Assembly (NCBI RefSeq): GCF_034421375.1
Contig: NZ_CP139779.1
Location: 3,348,001 to 3,412,000 of the forward strand
From: Microbacterium invictum
Lineage (GTDB): Bacteria; Actinomycetota; Actinomycetes; Actinomycetales; Microbacteriaceae
DNA: 64,000 bases
Direction: 5' to 3'
The position numbers and the translations under genes were made by a program. The notes beneath the pieces were generated by a model. It searched no databases and had not been told where the DNA came from. It saw only the letters and a list, made by a program, of their open reading frames with translations. Positions 42,229 through 53,136 of the stretch are shown in pieces. Every line of letters begins with the position of its first letter. The first letter of the stretch is position 1.

Positions 42229-43400
42229 CGACATCGCGCCGGACGTTCCTGGCTCTCGCCGGAACCACGCTCGCGGCGGCGGGCCTCGCCGCCTGCGCCC
42301 CGGGGGCGACCGCGCCGACGGCCGGTCCGACCAGCGCCGATCCGACCGACGGAGCGCTCGACGGCCTCGACGCCGTGTTCGCCGAGGCCTTCGCCGCGGC
42401 GGGACTCGCCGGGGCGGCCGCCTACGTGCGGTTAGGCGGCGAGGAGTGGTCGCAGACCGCTGGCGTCGCGGACCTCGAGAGCGAGACGCCCTTCGAGGCC
42501 GGTGACTACGTCCGCATTGCGAGCATCTCGAAGACGTACACCGCGACCTGCATCCTGCGGATGGTCGACGACGGGCTGCTCTCGCTCGATGACGTGCTGG
42601 AGACCTACGTCCCCGGCATCGCGAACGGCGACGTCATCACCCTCCGTCAGATGCTCGCGATGCAGTCCGGCATCTACGACTTCACCTCCAACGCGCCGTT
42701 CCTCGCCGCGTTCGACGCGAACCCGACGATGGCGTGGTCGATCGACGACACCATCGCGATCATCAAGGCCAATCCGCCGGCGTTCGAGCCGGGTGCGCAG
42801 GTCGTGTACTGCGACTCGAACTACGCCCTGCTCGGTCACATCGCCGAGCTCGTCGACGGGGTCCCGCTCGCGGAGGTCGTGACCCGCCGCGCGATCGAGC
42901 CGCTCGGGCTCACCGAGACGTACTACCCGACCGAGGCGGGCATCCGCGACCCGCACCCGACGCCGTACGTTCCCGTCGTCTCCTCCGACGGCAGCGTCGA
43001 CACGAGCGCCGAGCCCACGATCGTCGAGGAGGTGAACCCCGCGGTCCCGGGCGGCGCAGGCGCCATGATCTCGACCCTGTCCGATCTGTCGGCGTGGGGC
43101 GACGAGCTCGCCTCCGGCACGCTGCTGACGCCCGAGACCCAGGCCGAGCGTCTGAAGACGACGCGGTTCGAGGGTCAGACGCTGGACTTCGGGTACGGCC
43201 TGGGCATCACGAACTTCAACGAGTACCTCGGCCACGATGGTGCCATCTACGGCTTCTCGACGGTCGTGCTCACGCGGCCCCAGACCGGCACGCAGATCGC
43301 CATCGTCTCGAACGAGTCGACCAACTTCACGACTCCGACCCTGACCATCGCGATCGCGATCATCAACGCGATCGACCCGGAGCAGGGCACCGGCGCCTGA
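42225..43400 (+). CDS. Serine hydrolase lipoprotein (class C beta-lactamase / DD-carboxypeptidase fold)
   Basis: The 391-residue protein starts with a twin-arginine signal (TTSRRTFLALAGT) and a lipobox LAAC near residue 24, so it is probably a Tat-exported lipoprotein. The mature part is beta-lactamase family: the SxxK box is SISK (about residue 103), the tyrosine box is YCDSNYALLG (about 196) and the third box is LGHDGAIYGF (about 336). Such enzymes include DD-peptidases and esterases. It is the last gene of the TetR-controlled operon, translated from an ATGA overlap with a good AGGAGG site upstream. Confidence 0.9.
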   Translation: MTTSRRTFLALAGTTLAAAGLAACAPGATAPTAGPTSADPTDGALDGLDAVFAEAFAAAGLAGAAAYVRLGGEEWSQTAGVADLESETPFEAGDYVRIASISKTYTATCILRMVDDGLLSLDDVLETYVPGIANGDVITLRQMLAMQSGIYDFTSNAPFLAAFDANPTMAWSIDDTIAIIKANPPAFEPGAQVVYCDSNYALLGHIAELVDGVPLAEVVTRRAIEPLGLTETYYPTEAGIRDPHPTPYVPVVSSDGSVDTSAEPTIVEEVNPAVPGGAGAMISTLSDLSAWGDELASGTLLTPETQAERLKTTRFEGQTLDFGYGLGITNFNEYLGHDGAIYGFSTVVLTRPQTGTQIAIVSNESTNFTTPTLTIAIAIINAIDPEQGTGA

Positions 43401-43663
43401 GGGCTGAGGCGAGGTCTGCCAGGTCCCCGTCAGGCAGCACGGCTCAGCTCTCGCGGTGAGCGGAGTCGGCGAAGTCATCGGGCGGCGGCGCGGGCGGCGA
43501 TCACGGCGTCGGAGGCGTCCCCCGACCCCACCATGAGCGCGGTGGTCGCCGAGGGACAGCCAGGCCCACGGCGTGCTCCCCGAGCGCCGCCACCCAGGCT
43601 TCCAGGTCGGCGGGCGAACCGGTCGGTGGCGAGTGACGGCTAGGCCCTGCGGCGCTCGACGCG

Positions 43664-43669
43664 TAGCGT
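43664..43669 (+). promoter_or_regulatory. Leaderless -10 element for the DUF2255-like gene
   Basis: TAGCGT is followed by GGTCGA (6 nt) and GTG at 43676. The 275-nt region before it (43401-43675) shows no convincing gene. Confidence 0.62.
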
Positions 43670-43675
43670 GGTCGA

Positions 43676-44086
43676 GTGTCTTCCTCCGACGTCGTGAACC
43701 ACCTCGATTCCACCCGTGTCGTCGCCATCATCACCCGGCGCCAGGACGGGTCGCCCACCGCGACCCCGATCTGGGCGGTCGTCATCGACGGTATCCCCTA
43801 CGTCCGCTCGGCATACGGCGAGAAGGCGTGGTGGTACCGCCACGTGACGGCCGGCCGCGAGGTCGCCTTCGCCATGGGCGACGGCGCGGTGGCCGAACGC
43901 GACAAGGAGGCCGCCCTCGAGCTTCCCCGTGAGCGCGTCGCCCTCGAGCCCGTGTTCACCGACGATCCGATCAACGACCGCATCGACGAGGCGCTCTGGG
44001 CGAAGTACGCCGACGAGCCCTCATCGGTCGAGGAGACCATCACTCCGCGCGCCCGCGCCTGCACCTTCCGCGTCGTCGCTCCCTGA
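43676..44086 (+). CDS. DUF2255 / pyridoxamine-oxidase-like flavin fold protein
   Basis: The 136-residue protein matches the DUF2255 group of split-barrel, FMN/F420-binding-like proteins: VVAIITRRQDGSPTATPIWA, YVRSAYGEKAWWYRHVTAGR and a C-terminal ARACTFRVV strand. Whether it binds a cofactor is not known. The GTG at 43676 lies 6 nt after TAGCGT. It is monocistronic and converges with the DUF4166 gene with a 3-nt gap. Confidence 0.85.
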   Translation: MSSSDVVNHLDSTRVVAIITRRQDGSPTATPIWAVVIDGIPYVRSAYGEKAWWYRHVTAGREVAFAMGDGAVAERDKEAALELPRERVALEPVFTDDPINDRIDEALWAKYADEPSSVEETITPRARACTFRVVAP

Positions 44087-44089
44087 CCC

Positions 44090-44758
44090 TCAGGTCCGGC
44101 GCTCGTGCCGCCGGGGCTTCAGCCTCGCAGGCGCTTCGGTCGTCGGCATCCATTCGCAGGTGAAGCTCCCGCGATACCCGAAGAGGAAGCCGAAACGCTC
44201 GTTTCGCACCTCGAGATCGACGTGGAAGCGCTCGTCCGACTCGTCGAACCACTCCCGCAGCAGGGCCCGGCCGCTGAAGAGCATCGGAAACGAGAACGCA
44301 ACCGGTCCCTCGTAGAACCGCTGCGCGTCCGACCGCAGCTCGAGCCCACCGCGGTCGTCGACGGCGAGGACAAGGTCGACCGCGAGGTGCTGGTGGGTGC
44401 CGAGGTAGTCGACGATCCGGTCGCCGTCGCGGATCATCGTGGCGTCGAACCGCCGTCGTGTGCCCCGCACGACATACTCGCGCACGAAGGTGACCGTCTC
44501 ACGCCCGAACGGATCGCGGTAGGGATGGTTCTCGATGACGAACGGCACGTTCTCGCCGACATCGGGGACGAGGATGTTGCGGAGCCGGCCGATCTGGAGG
44601 AACGGCACGGTCCACCATGGTCCTCGCCGGATGGATGACATCACTCCGCGCCCGACGCACGCCTCACCCGACGCGAGCCCCACTCCGAAGCGCCGCTGCA
44701 TCATGGGGTGCAATCGGGTGAAGTCGCTCCCCAGCACCTCGGCGAACATCGACATCAC
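44090..44758 (-). CDS. DUF4166 domain protein
   Basis: The 222-residue product matches DUF4166: FAEVLGSDFTRLHPMMQRRF at the N-terminus, PFVIENHPYRDPFGRETVTF in the middle and RALLREWFDESDERFHVDLE near the end. The family occurs alone or at the C-terminus of saccharopine-dehydrogenase-like proteins; its function is unknown. GTG 44758 is chosen because it overlaps the SRPBCC gene stop by 4 nt (GTGA); ATG 44755 is the alternative. The two genes form one unit. Confidence 0.82.
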   Translation of the reverse strand: MMSMFAEVLGSDFTRLHPMMQRRFGVGLASGEACVGRGVMSSIRRGPWWTVPFLQIGRLRNILVPDVGENVPFVIENHPYRDPFGRETVTFVREYVVRGTRRRFDATMIRDGDRIVDYLGTHQHLAVDLVLAVDDRGGLELRSDAQRFYEGPVAFSFPMLFSGRALLREWFDESDERFHVDLEVRNERFGFLFGYRGSFTCEWMPTTEAPARLKPRRHERRT

Positions 44759-45387
44759 GGGCCATCCTCCGGGTCGGGAAGCGTGTCGAGCGTCGCCGGA
44801 GCTGTGGCGACGCCCGATTCGCGACGAGCGCGGGTCGGCGTCCGCGCACACCTCGCCGCGCGCGGGCGGTCACGCCGCCACCACCACACGACGCTCACCA
44901 GCGGCCACCGTTCGGGCGGCACCCCGGTCTCGATCCAGATCCGGAGCCGGTCGAAGCTCCACGCCGTCGCCCAGCCGAGGAGCGGGCGGACGATCAGGTC
45001 GAGCGGCCCCCAGCCGGGCGTGTAGTCGTATCCGGTGAGGAAGACAGTGCGATCCCCGTCGGGCACGTACCGCCAGAAGCCGCGACCGGCGCGGATCGGC
45101 GACAGTCGGTCTCGCGTGTGGAATCGCAGGGCCGAGGTTCGCGTGCCGTCGGCACGACGGCGTTCTCCGAGGCTGACGCCGGTGCCGCGCACCGTGTGCA
45201 GAGGCGTGCGCCGCTCGTATCGGAAGCGCGTCGGCGCCGTGGCATCCGATTCCGATTGCCGATCCGGATCGATGCGCGAGAAGCGGATGTCCCAGCGAGC
45301 GTGGGTGACGGAGTCCTGCGTCAGACGCCACACCGTCTCGACGTCCGCGGCGATCGCCGTCTCGACGTAGATCCGACGTCCGTCCAT
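44755..45387 (-). CDS. SRPBCC family protein
   Basis: The 210-residue protein starts with the SRPBCC strand-helix pattern (IYVETAIAADVETVWRLTQD and WDIRFSRID) and ends its fold near WWWRRDRP (about residue 175). A basic, disordered tail follows. SRPBCC proteins bind hydrophobic ligands. It pairs with the DUF4166 gene in one operon; the joint role is unknown. The ATG at 45387 lies 6 nt after TACCCT on the minus strand. Confidence 0.75.
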   Translation of the reverse strand: MDGRRIYVETAIAADVETVWRLTQDSVTHARWDIRFSRIDPDRQSESDATAPTRFRYERRTPLHTVRGTGVSLGERRRADGTRTSALRFHTRDRLSPIRAGRGFWRYVPDGDRTVFLTGYDYTPGWGPLDLIVRPLLGWATAWSFDRLRIWIETGVPPERWPLVSVVWWWRRDRPRAARCARTPTRARRESGVATAPATLDTLPDPEDGP

Positions 45388-45393
45388 TCCGAC

Positions 45394-45399
45394 AGGGTA
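45394..45399 (-). promoter_or_regulatory. Leaderless -10 element for the SRPBCC-DUF4166 operon
   Basis: TACCCT (minus) is followed by GTCGGA (6 nt) and ATG at 45387. Confidence 0.62.
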
Positions 45400-45441
45400 G
45401 GGCGCGCCCTCCGCCCCCCGACGACCGATCGGCCCGGCGTG

Positions 45442-46284
45442 TCACGCCCGCAGGGAGCCGCCCGTGAGGATGAGCTGTGCTGCCAGCACGAGGGCCGACA
45501 GCATCACCAGCCGGAAGAGCGTCCGCCCGGGCGCGCGGTTCAGCGTCATCACGACCGTGGCGACCGCCAGCGCGACCACGACGGCGAACAGCACCCACGA
45601 CACCGCCGCGACCCGTGCCGCCTCGCCGGCGACCGGGCCGAGCAGCACCGCCAGCGCTCCGGCGACGACGCCGAGCGCGGCGAGCACCGTCGCCGCGCGC
45701 GCCCCGATCCGGTGCGGAAGTCCCCGCACCCCGGTCTCGCGGTCGGCGTCGAGATCGGGCAGCACGTTGGTCAGGTGCACCGAGGCGCCCAGCGTCGCAC
45801 CGGCGAGGGTTGCCCACGCGGGGGCGAGCGACGGCGGCGAGGCAGCGAGGGTCGCCAGCGACGGGAGCGTCCCGAAGGCGACGAGGAACGGCACGATCGA
45901 CAGCGGAGTCGACTTCAGCGGTCGGTTGTACAGCCAGCCCGACAGGATGACCACGCCGTTGCCGACGAGCACGCCCCACCCGAGCGGCGCGGACAGCGCC
46001 AGTGCCACGACGACGCAGACGAGCGCGCCGATCCAGGCAGTCCGCGTGCCGACGTCGCCGCGGGCGATGGGTTTGTCGGCGCGGCCGACCGCGCGGTCGC
46101 GCTCGGCGTCGATCGCGTCGTTGGAGATGCCGATCGACAGCTGGCCGAAGAACACCGCGGCGGCCAGCAGCGCGATGCGCCAGGCGTCGAGACCCGCCGC
46201 GACGCCGAGGCCGGCCGCGAGCACCGTGACGACGAGGGTCGGCCCGGGGTGGGACGACCCCCAGAGCGCCCGGACGATCCGCAT
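45442..46284 (-). CDS. UbiA-family prenyltransferase
   Basis: The 280-residue membrane protein has about nine helices and both Asp-rich motifs of the UbiA superfamily: NDAIDAERDR (about residue 55) and DLDADRETG (about 179). These bind the Mg-prenyl-diphosphate. Family members prenylate quinone precursors, carotenoid or haem intermediates. The acceptor is not evident; no quinone gene adjoins it. The ATG lies 6 nt after TAGCGT. It is 35 nt from the clpB stop, on the same strand. Confidence 0.88.
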   Translation of the reverse strand: MRIVRALWGSSHPGPTLVVTVLAAGLGVAAGLDAWRIALLAAAVFFGQLSIGISNDAIDAERDRAVGRADKPIARGDVGTRTAWIGALVCVVVALALSAPLGWGVLVGNGVVILSGWLYNRPLKSTPLSIVPFLVAFGTLPSLATLAASPPSLAPAWATLAGATLGASVHLTNVLPDLDADRETGVRGLPHRIGARAATVLAALGVVAGALAVLLGPVAGEAARVAAVSWVLFAVVVALAVATVVMTLNRAPGRTLFRLVMLSALVLAAQLILTGGSLRA

Positions 46285-46290
46285 CTCCCG

Positions 46291-46296
46291 ACGCTA
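46291..46296 (-). promoter_or_regulatory. Leaderless -10 element for the UbiA gene
   Basis: TAGCGT (minus) is followed by CGGGAG (6 nt) and ATG at 46284. Confidence 0.62.
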
Positions 46297-46318
46297 TCGG
46301 GCGAGCGCACCCTCGGGG

Positions 46319-48535
<2,217 letters not shown>

Positions 48536-48559
48536 GGGTTCTCCTGGAAATCTGCGGGG

Positions 48560-48587
48560 ACTCAAACCTGAGTCCATATGACTCAAG
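48560..48587. promoter_or_regulatory. HAIR operator (HspR box) for clpB
   Basis: CCTGAGT-N7-ACTCAAG (48567-48587) matches the known HspR consensus CTTGAGT-N7-ACTCAAG with one mismatch. A further half-site ACTCA at 48560 makes three half-sites in a row. It lies directly upstream of clpB. Confidence 0.88.
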
Positions 48588-48733
48588 TTTAACAGTGCCG
48601 CGTGACGTCGGCAATGGGCGCCCAGGATGAGACCCCTCTCATCTGGACGGAATCTTCTTCCCACATGGGCTTCGCCTCATTACGGTCGGGAGAGTCGGCG
48701 TCGACGAGGTCGCCGGCATCCGAAGGGAGAGCC

Positions 48734-50350
48734 ATGCCGCTCACGAAGCGCAGGATCGCGGCGGTCACCGCCGCCGCAGCCGTCGTCGCCACCATGGGGT
48801 TGGCCGCACCGGCGTACGCCGTGCCGGTCGCCGATACGCCGGAGAAGATCGTCAAGGCGGTCAAGATCAGCCAGGTGATGAACCACCTCAAGGCGCTGCA
48901 GCGCATCGCCGACGACAACGACGGCAATCGCGCGTCCGGACTGCCGGGCTACGACGCCTCGGTCGACTACATCGTGGAGGAGCTCACGCGTGCCGGGTAC
49001 ACCCCGGAGGTCCAGGAGTTCCCCTTCACGTATGCCGAGGAGAACAGCGCGATGAGCCGGGAGGATCCGGCCACGACATGGGTGGACGGGCAGGACTTCC
49101 TCCGCAACAACTTCGACAGCGGCAGCCCGGAGGGCACGGGCACCGGACCCCTCGTCCCCGTCGACTTCGAGCCCGCGTTCCCCGCCGACGGCACCAGCAC
49201 GAGCGGCTGCGAGGCCGAGGACTTCACCGGCTTCCCCGCCGGCGGCGTCGCCCTGGTGCAGCGCGGCAGCTGCGACTTCTCGCTGAAGGCGCTGAACGCC
49301 CAGGCGGCGGGCGCGTCGGCGGTGATCGTCTCGAACGACGGTCGCGCGGGGCTCGTCGGCATGATCGGGGATGCCACGGGGCTGACCATCCCGGCCGTGT
49401 TCGCCTCGTCCGAGGCCGGTCAGGACCTCTACAGCACCCCCGGGGCAACGGTCACCGTGACCGTCGACTACTTCGCCGAGGAGCGCATCACCTACAACGT
49501 CTTCGCCGAGACCAACACCGGTGACGACGCCAACGTCGTCATGGCAGGGGCGCATCTCGACAGCGTCCAGGCCGGCGCCGGCATCAACGACAACGGCTCC
49601 GGCAGCGCCGCGCTCCTCGAGACGGCCATCCAGATGCAGCGGGTCGAACCCACCAACACCGTGCGCTTCGCCTGGTGGGGGGCTGAGGAGGAGGGTCTCC
49701 TCGGCGCCGACTACTACGTGTCGAACCTCACGCCGGAGGAGATCGACGACATCGCCCTGTACCTGAACTTCGACATGATCGGCTCGCCGAACTACGTCTA
49801 CGGCGTGTACGACGGCGACAACTCCAGCGGCACGGCACCCGAGGGCTTCATCCCGGCCGGCTCCGCCGAGATCGAGGACGTCTTCGAGCAGTTCTACGCC
49901 TCGCAGGGCCTGCCGTTCCAGGACACCGAGTTCTCGGGGCGCTCCGACTACGGGCCCTTCATCGCCGTCGGCATCCCCGCCGGAGGCCTGTTCACCGGCG
50001 CCGAGGGCATCAAGACCGAGGAGGAAGCGGCGCGCTTCGGCGGGCTCGCGGGCGTCGCGTACGACCCGTGCTACCACCAGCTGTGCGACAACCTCACCGG
50101 TGAGGGCCAGGACGAGGTGCTCTACAAAGACCTCGCCCGCTCGGTCAAGCAGCGCCTGACGGGCAACGTCAACCGCACCGCGCTGGATGTGAACTCCGAC
50201 GCGCTCGCGTCCGCGATCATCACGTTCGCATTCGACACCTCGAGCCTCGCCGGAGGCGAAGGCGGTGCGGATGCCGCGGGCGGTCCGTCGACGCCCGGTG
50301 GCGGATTCCTGCACGACCACGGGCACCACACCGAGGCGGCAGCGCGCTGA
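48734..50350 (+). CDS. Secreted M28 family aminopeptidase with PA domain
   Basis: The 538-residue protein has a Sec signal peptide (KRRIAAVTAAAAVVATMGLA, cleavage near APAYA). A split M28 peptidase domain is interrupted by a PA domain (about residues 125-235, with GVALVQRGSCDFSLKALNAQ). Zinc ligands are visible: GAHLDS (about 273), NDNGSG (about 286), EEEG (about 318), FDMIGS (about 346) and YHQLCD (about 447). It resembles Streptomyces-type aminopeptidases and removes N-terminal residues from extracellular peptides. The Gly/His-rich C-terminus is unusual. ATG 48734 has AAGGGAG upstream. Confidence 0.92.
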   Translation: MPLTKRRIAAVTAAAAVVATMGLAAPAYAVPVADTPEKIVKAVKISQVMNHLKALQRIADDNDGNRASGLPGYDASVDYIVEELTRAGYTPEVQEFPFTYAEENSAMSREDPATTWVDGQDFLRNNFDSGSPEGTGTGPLVPVDFEPAFPADGTSTSGCEAEDFTGFPAGGVALVQRGSCDFSLKALNAQAAGASAVIVSNDGRAGLVGMIGDATGLTIPAVFASSEAGQDLYSTPGATVTVTVDYFAEERITYNVFAETNTGDDANVVMAGAHLDSVQAGAGINDNGSGSAALLETAIQMQRVEPTNTVRFAWWGAEEEGLLGADYYVSNLTPEEIDDIALYLNFDMIGSPNYVYGVYDGDNSSGTAPEGFIPAGSAEIEDVFEQFYASQGLPFQDTEFSGRSDYGPFIAVGIPAGGLFTGAEGIKTEEEAARFGGLAGVAYDPCYHQLCDNLTGEGQDEVLYKDLARSVKQRLTGNVNRTALDVNSDALASAIITFAFDTSSLAGGEGGADAAGGPSTPGGGFLHDHGHHTEAAAR

Positions 50351-50362
50351 CCCCTCAGGACG

Positions 50363-51913
50363 TCAGGGGGTAGCCCCCGGCGAGACCCCGTCACCCGGTT
50401 CCGGGTCGACGGGGTCCGTCGGTTCCTCGGGTTCCCCGGGTTCGGGATCCTCCGTCACGGGGGGATCCGGCGGGGGCGGGGGAGTCGTGGGCTCAGGCGA
50501 CGGCGAAGAGGTCTCACTCGGTTCCGGCGTCGGCGTCGGCGAGGGCGACGTCGTGGCCGACGGCGACGGCGACGGCGTGCTGGCAGGCGGGGGCGGCGGC
50601 GGCGCCGCCGGCGTCGATGCGACCGGGCTCGACCTCGATGGAGTCGGTCGAGCGGATGAGCGCCGCTCGGTGGCCTCGGCCGGTTCGTCGACGACGGTCT
50701 CACTCGTGGCCGTGCTCGTGGGCGTGGGGGTGACCGAGGCCGGAGATGTGGGACTCGGGGAGGGAGAGGCGGGATCCTCTCGTTCCGCGGGAGAGCGGGT
50801 CGGCGCGACGACTGCGGGCACCTCGTCATCGACCTCGGGGCTGCCACCGGCTCCGAGCGCGAGCGCCGATGCACCGCCGACGACCGCGATCACGGCGCCC
50901 ACGGCCACCGACACGGCGATCCATCGCCTCGAGCGCGCACGACCGGAACCCGCAGCAACGCTCGTCGACGAGATCGCGGTGGGCACCGCTGTACCGCCGA
51001 GCGAGGCCGTGGCCGCCGAGGACGGCAGCACTGCGGTCAGCGGCGCTCCGGGCCCGAGTTCCGCCGACAGGTCCCACGCCGCACCGACCGCGGCGAAGGC
51101 GCCGACGTGTGGGACCGCTTCGATGGGTCGCCCGACCTGCCGGGCGACGGTCGACGCGATCGGCTCGACGACCGCGGACTCGCCGCTGAGGACGACAGCG
51201 TCCACGTCGTCGAGGTCGCGGTCGGTGCCGGCCAGCGCGGCGAGGATCGACCGCCCCACATCCGCAGCATCCTTCCCGTGATCGAGACCCGCATCCAGCC
51301 CGATCGTGACGGGATCGGCCAGCCGGTTCACCACCCCGTCGCCGCCGATGCGCAGGACCGCGGCCTCCACCGACGTGTCATCGGCGACCGCCGACACGAT
51401 CGTCCGGCTGCCGAAGAACGGCGCGCTGCGGGCGAAGGCGAGAGCGGTGGAGTCCAGTCGGTCGAGGAACTCGGTGCGGTGGCCGTCGGCGCGCAGCTCC
51501 TCCTCCAGGGCGGCCAGGCGCGCATCGCTCCACGCGTGGGGCACCAGCACGCCGATGCTCGCCGGAGCCGACCCCATCAGTTCCGTCACCCGGTGGATGA
51601 TGTCGTCGACGACCCACGCGAGCAGCTGCGGCGGTGTGAGCCGCTCCCCCTGCACATCGAAGAACGCGCCGGCGTCGGCGACACGGGACACGAAACCGTC
51701 GATGAGACGGTCCGGCTCGGCGCGGCCGAGTTCGAGCGCCGCCTCGCCGAAGACCACGTCGTCGTTCCCGATGAACACGGTCGTCGGCAGCCCGCCGTCG
51801 GGCCCCTCGAGCACCGGGCGCACGGCGAGTGCGCCATCCGGCAGTCGTTCGGCGACCGCCACGGACGTCGATTCATCGCGCGGATCGATCGCGACCGCAT
51901 ACGGTGTCCCCAT
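50363..51913 (-). CDS. Hsp70/actin-fold protein fused to a membrane anchor and Pro/Ser/Thr tail
   Basis: The 516-residue protein has an N-terminal actin-ATPase-like half related to Hsp70 (about residues 1-275: FIGNDDVVFGEAALELG, DDIIHRVTELMG, IGVLVPHAW, VVLSGESAVV). One membrane helix follows (about 329-352). The rest is a 160-residue tail almost entirely of Pro, Ser, Thr and Glu. The phosphate-1 loop is degenerate: it reads AIDPRDESTSVAVAE where Hsp70 has D-L-G-T-T. No substrate-binding domain is present. It is probably an anchored cytosolic regulator with an exposed wall-spanning tail. Function unknown. Confidence 0.72.
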   Translation of the reverse strand: MGTPYAVAIDPRDESTSVAVAERLPDGALAVRPVLEGPDGGLPTTVFIGNDDVVFGEAALELGRAEPDRLIDGFVSRVADAGAFFDVQGERLTPPQLLAWVVDDIIHRVTELMGSAPASIGVLVPHAWSDARLAALEEELRADGHRTEFLDRLDSTALAFARSAPFFGSRTIVSAVADDTSVEAAVLRIGGDGVVNRLADPVTIGLDAGLDHGKDAADVGRSILAALAGTDRDLDDVDAVVLSGESAVVEPIASTVARQVGRPIEAVPHVGAFAAVGAAWDLSAELGPGAPLTAVLPSSAATASLGGTAVPTAISSTSVAAGSGRARSRRWIAVSVAVGAVIAVVGGASALALGAGGSPEVDDEVPAVVAPTRSPAEREDPASPSPSPTSPASVTPTPTSTATSETVVDEPAEATERRSSARPTPSRSSPVASTPAAPPPPPPASTPSPSPSATTSPSPTPTPEPSETSSPSPEPTTPPPPPDPPVTEDPEPGEPEEPTDPVDPEPGDGVSPGATP

Positions 51914-52021
51914 GTCGCCATCCCCCCGGCGAACTCGATGTGACCGAACGATGGCCCCGGGCGCGGGCCGGTCGGTTTCGGCGCGAGCCTAGCGTCCGTA
52001 CGTTTCGTCCGGGAAAACTCT

Positions 52022-53032
52022 TCAGACGGCGGGCTCGAGGACGGATGCCACGGCATCCGCCTCTTTCGTCGTCGAGCCCTCCCGCACGCAGCAGAACCGA
52101 TCGCGGTACGCGGTCGGGGTGATCCCGAGCGTTCGGGCGAAGTTCTGCCGCAGGACGGCCGCCGACCCGAAGCCGCTCTCCCACGCGATGCGGTCGAGGC
52201 CCAGATCCGTGGTCTCGAGCAGCCGCTGGGCGTGGATGAGGCGCTGACGCGCCAGCCATGCGGCGGGGGTGGCGCCGTGGTCGGCCTTGAACCGCCGGGC
52301 GAAGGTGCGCGGCGACATATGGGCCTTCGCCGCGAGCTGCTCGACGGAGAGGTCGCTGCGCAGGTTGTCGAGCATCCAGTCGGTCACCGGCGCGAGCGAC
52401 TGCGACGTCGACACCGGCAGCGGCCGGTCGATGAACTGCGCTTGGCCGCCGTCGCGCTGCGGGGGGACGACCATGCGCCGGGCGATCTTGTTGGTCAGCT
52501 CCGCGCCCAGCTCCTGGCGGAGCAGGTGCAGGCACGCGTCGATGCCGGCGGCGGTGCCGGCACTGGTGATGATGCGCCCGTCCTGCACGTAGAGCACGTC
52601 GGGGTCGACCTCGACGGCGGGGAACATCTGCGCCATTTTCGCCGCGTACATCCAGTGCGTGGTGGCGCGTCGCCCGTCGAGAACTCCGGCCGCGCCGAGA
52701 ACGAACGATCCGCTGCAGACACTGAGCACCCAGGCGCCGCGATCGACCGCGCGACGGATGACGTCGACCACGCGCGGGTCGGGAGAACCCCAGTACTCGT
52801 GCGGAGTGGGCGAGACGACGACGAGATCCGCCTCGTCGGCGAAGCCCAGGTCGTCGTGGACGTTGATCGAGAACCCGAGCTTGGAGTCGACCGGACCCGG
52901 ATCGGGCGTCACGACCCGGAAGTCGAAGTTCGGCACCCCGTCCGCCGAGCGGTCGAGGCCGAATGCCTCGCACGCGACGCCGAACTCGAAGGGTGCGAAC
53001 CCGGTGGTGACGATGCACGCGACGGTCTTCAT
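52022..53032 (-). CDS. GlxA-type AraC family regulator with DJ-1/PfpI domain
   Basis: The 336-residue protein has an N-terminal class I glutamine-amidotransferase-like (DJ-1/PfpI) domain, with VLSVCSGSFVLGAAGVLDG at the nucleophile elbow (about residue 105). A C-terminal AraC DNA-binding domain follows (about 225-320: LSVEQLAAKAHMSPRTFARR and IAWESGFGSAAVLRQNFART). Such regulators control amino-acid, carnitine or aldehyde metabolism. The ATG is preceded by AGGAGGAAA. The divergent neighbour is a tiny membrane protein; paired GGCAG half-sites lie between them. Confidence 0.92.
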   Translation of the reverse strand: MKTVACIVTTGFAPFEFGVACEAFGLDRSADGVPNFDFRVVTPDPGPVDSKLGFSINVHDDLGFADEADLVVVSPTPHEYWGSPDPRVVDVIRRAVDRGAWVLSVCSGSFVLGAAGVLDGRRATTHWMYAAKMAQMFPAVEVDPDVLYVQDGRIITSAGTAAGIDACLHLLRQELGAELTNKIARRMVVPPQRDGGQAQFIDRPLPVSTSQSLAPVTDWMLDNLRSDLSVEQLAAKAHMSPRTFARRFKADHGATPAAWLARQRLIHAQRLLETTDLGLDRIAWESGFGSAAVLRQNFARTLGITPTAYRDRFCCVREGSTTKEADAVASVLEPAV

Positions 53033-53065
53033 TCTCTGTTTCCTCCTGTCCCCGCCTCACGTTAT

Positions 53066-53136
53066 GGCAGAAATCATACGAACAATGTTCATACTGCCAC
53101 TATTGGCAGGATGAAGACGAACGTAGCTTATCTGCC
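53066..53136. promoter_or_regulatory. Array of GGCAG half-sites between the GlxA-type regulator and small ORF
   Basis: GGCAG occurs at 53066-53070 and 53105-53109, and its complement CTGCC at 53094-53098 and 53132-53136, alternating across the divergent promoter region. A shorter palindrome GAACAATGTTC lies in the first interval. It is a probable operator for the AraC-type regulator. Confidence 0.5.
53124..53129 (+). promoter_or_regulatory. Leaderless -10 element for the small membrane ORF
   Basis: TAGCTT is followed by 7 nt (ATCTGCC) and ATG at 53137. Confidence 0.5.

Noticed and set aside
43401..43675. Possible gene remnant on the minus strand between the serine hydrolase and DUF2255 genes
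   Set aside because: A short stretch looks protein-like, but no family, start or ribosome site could be supported.
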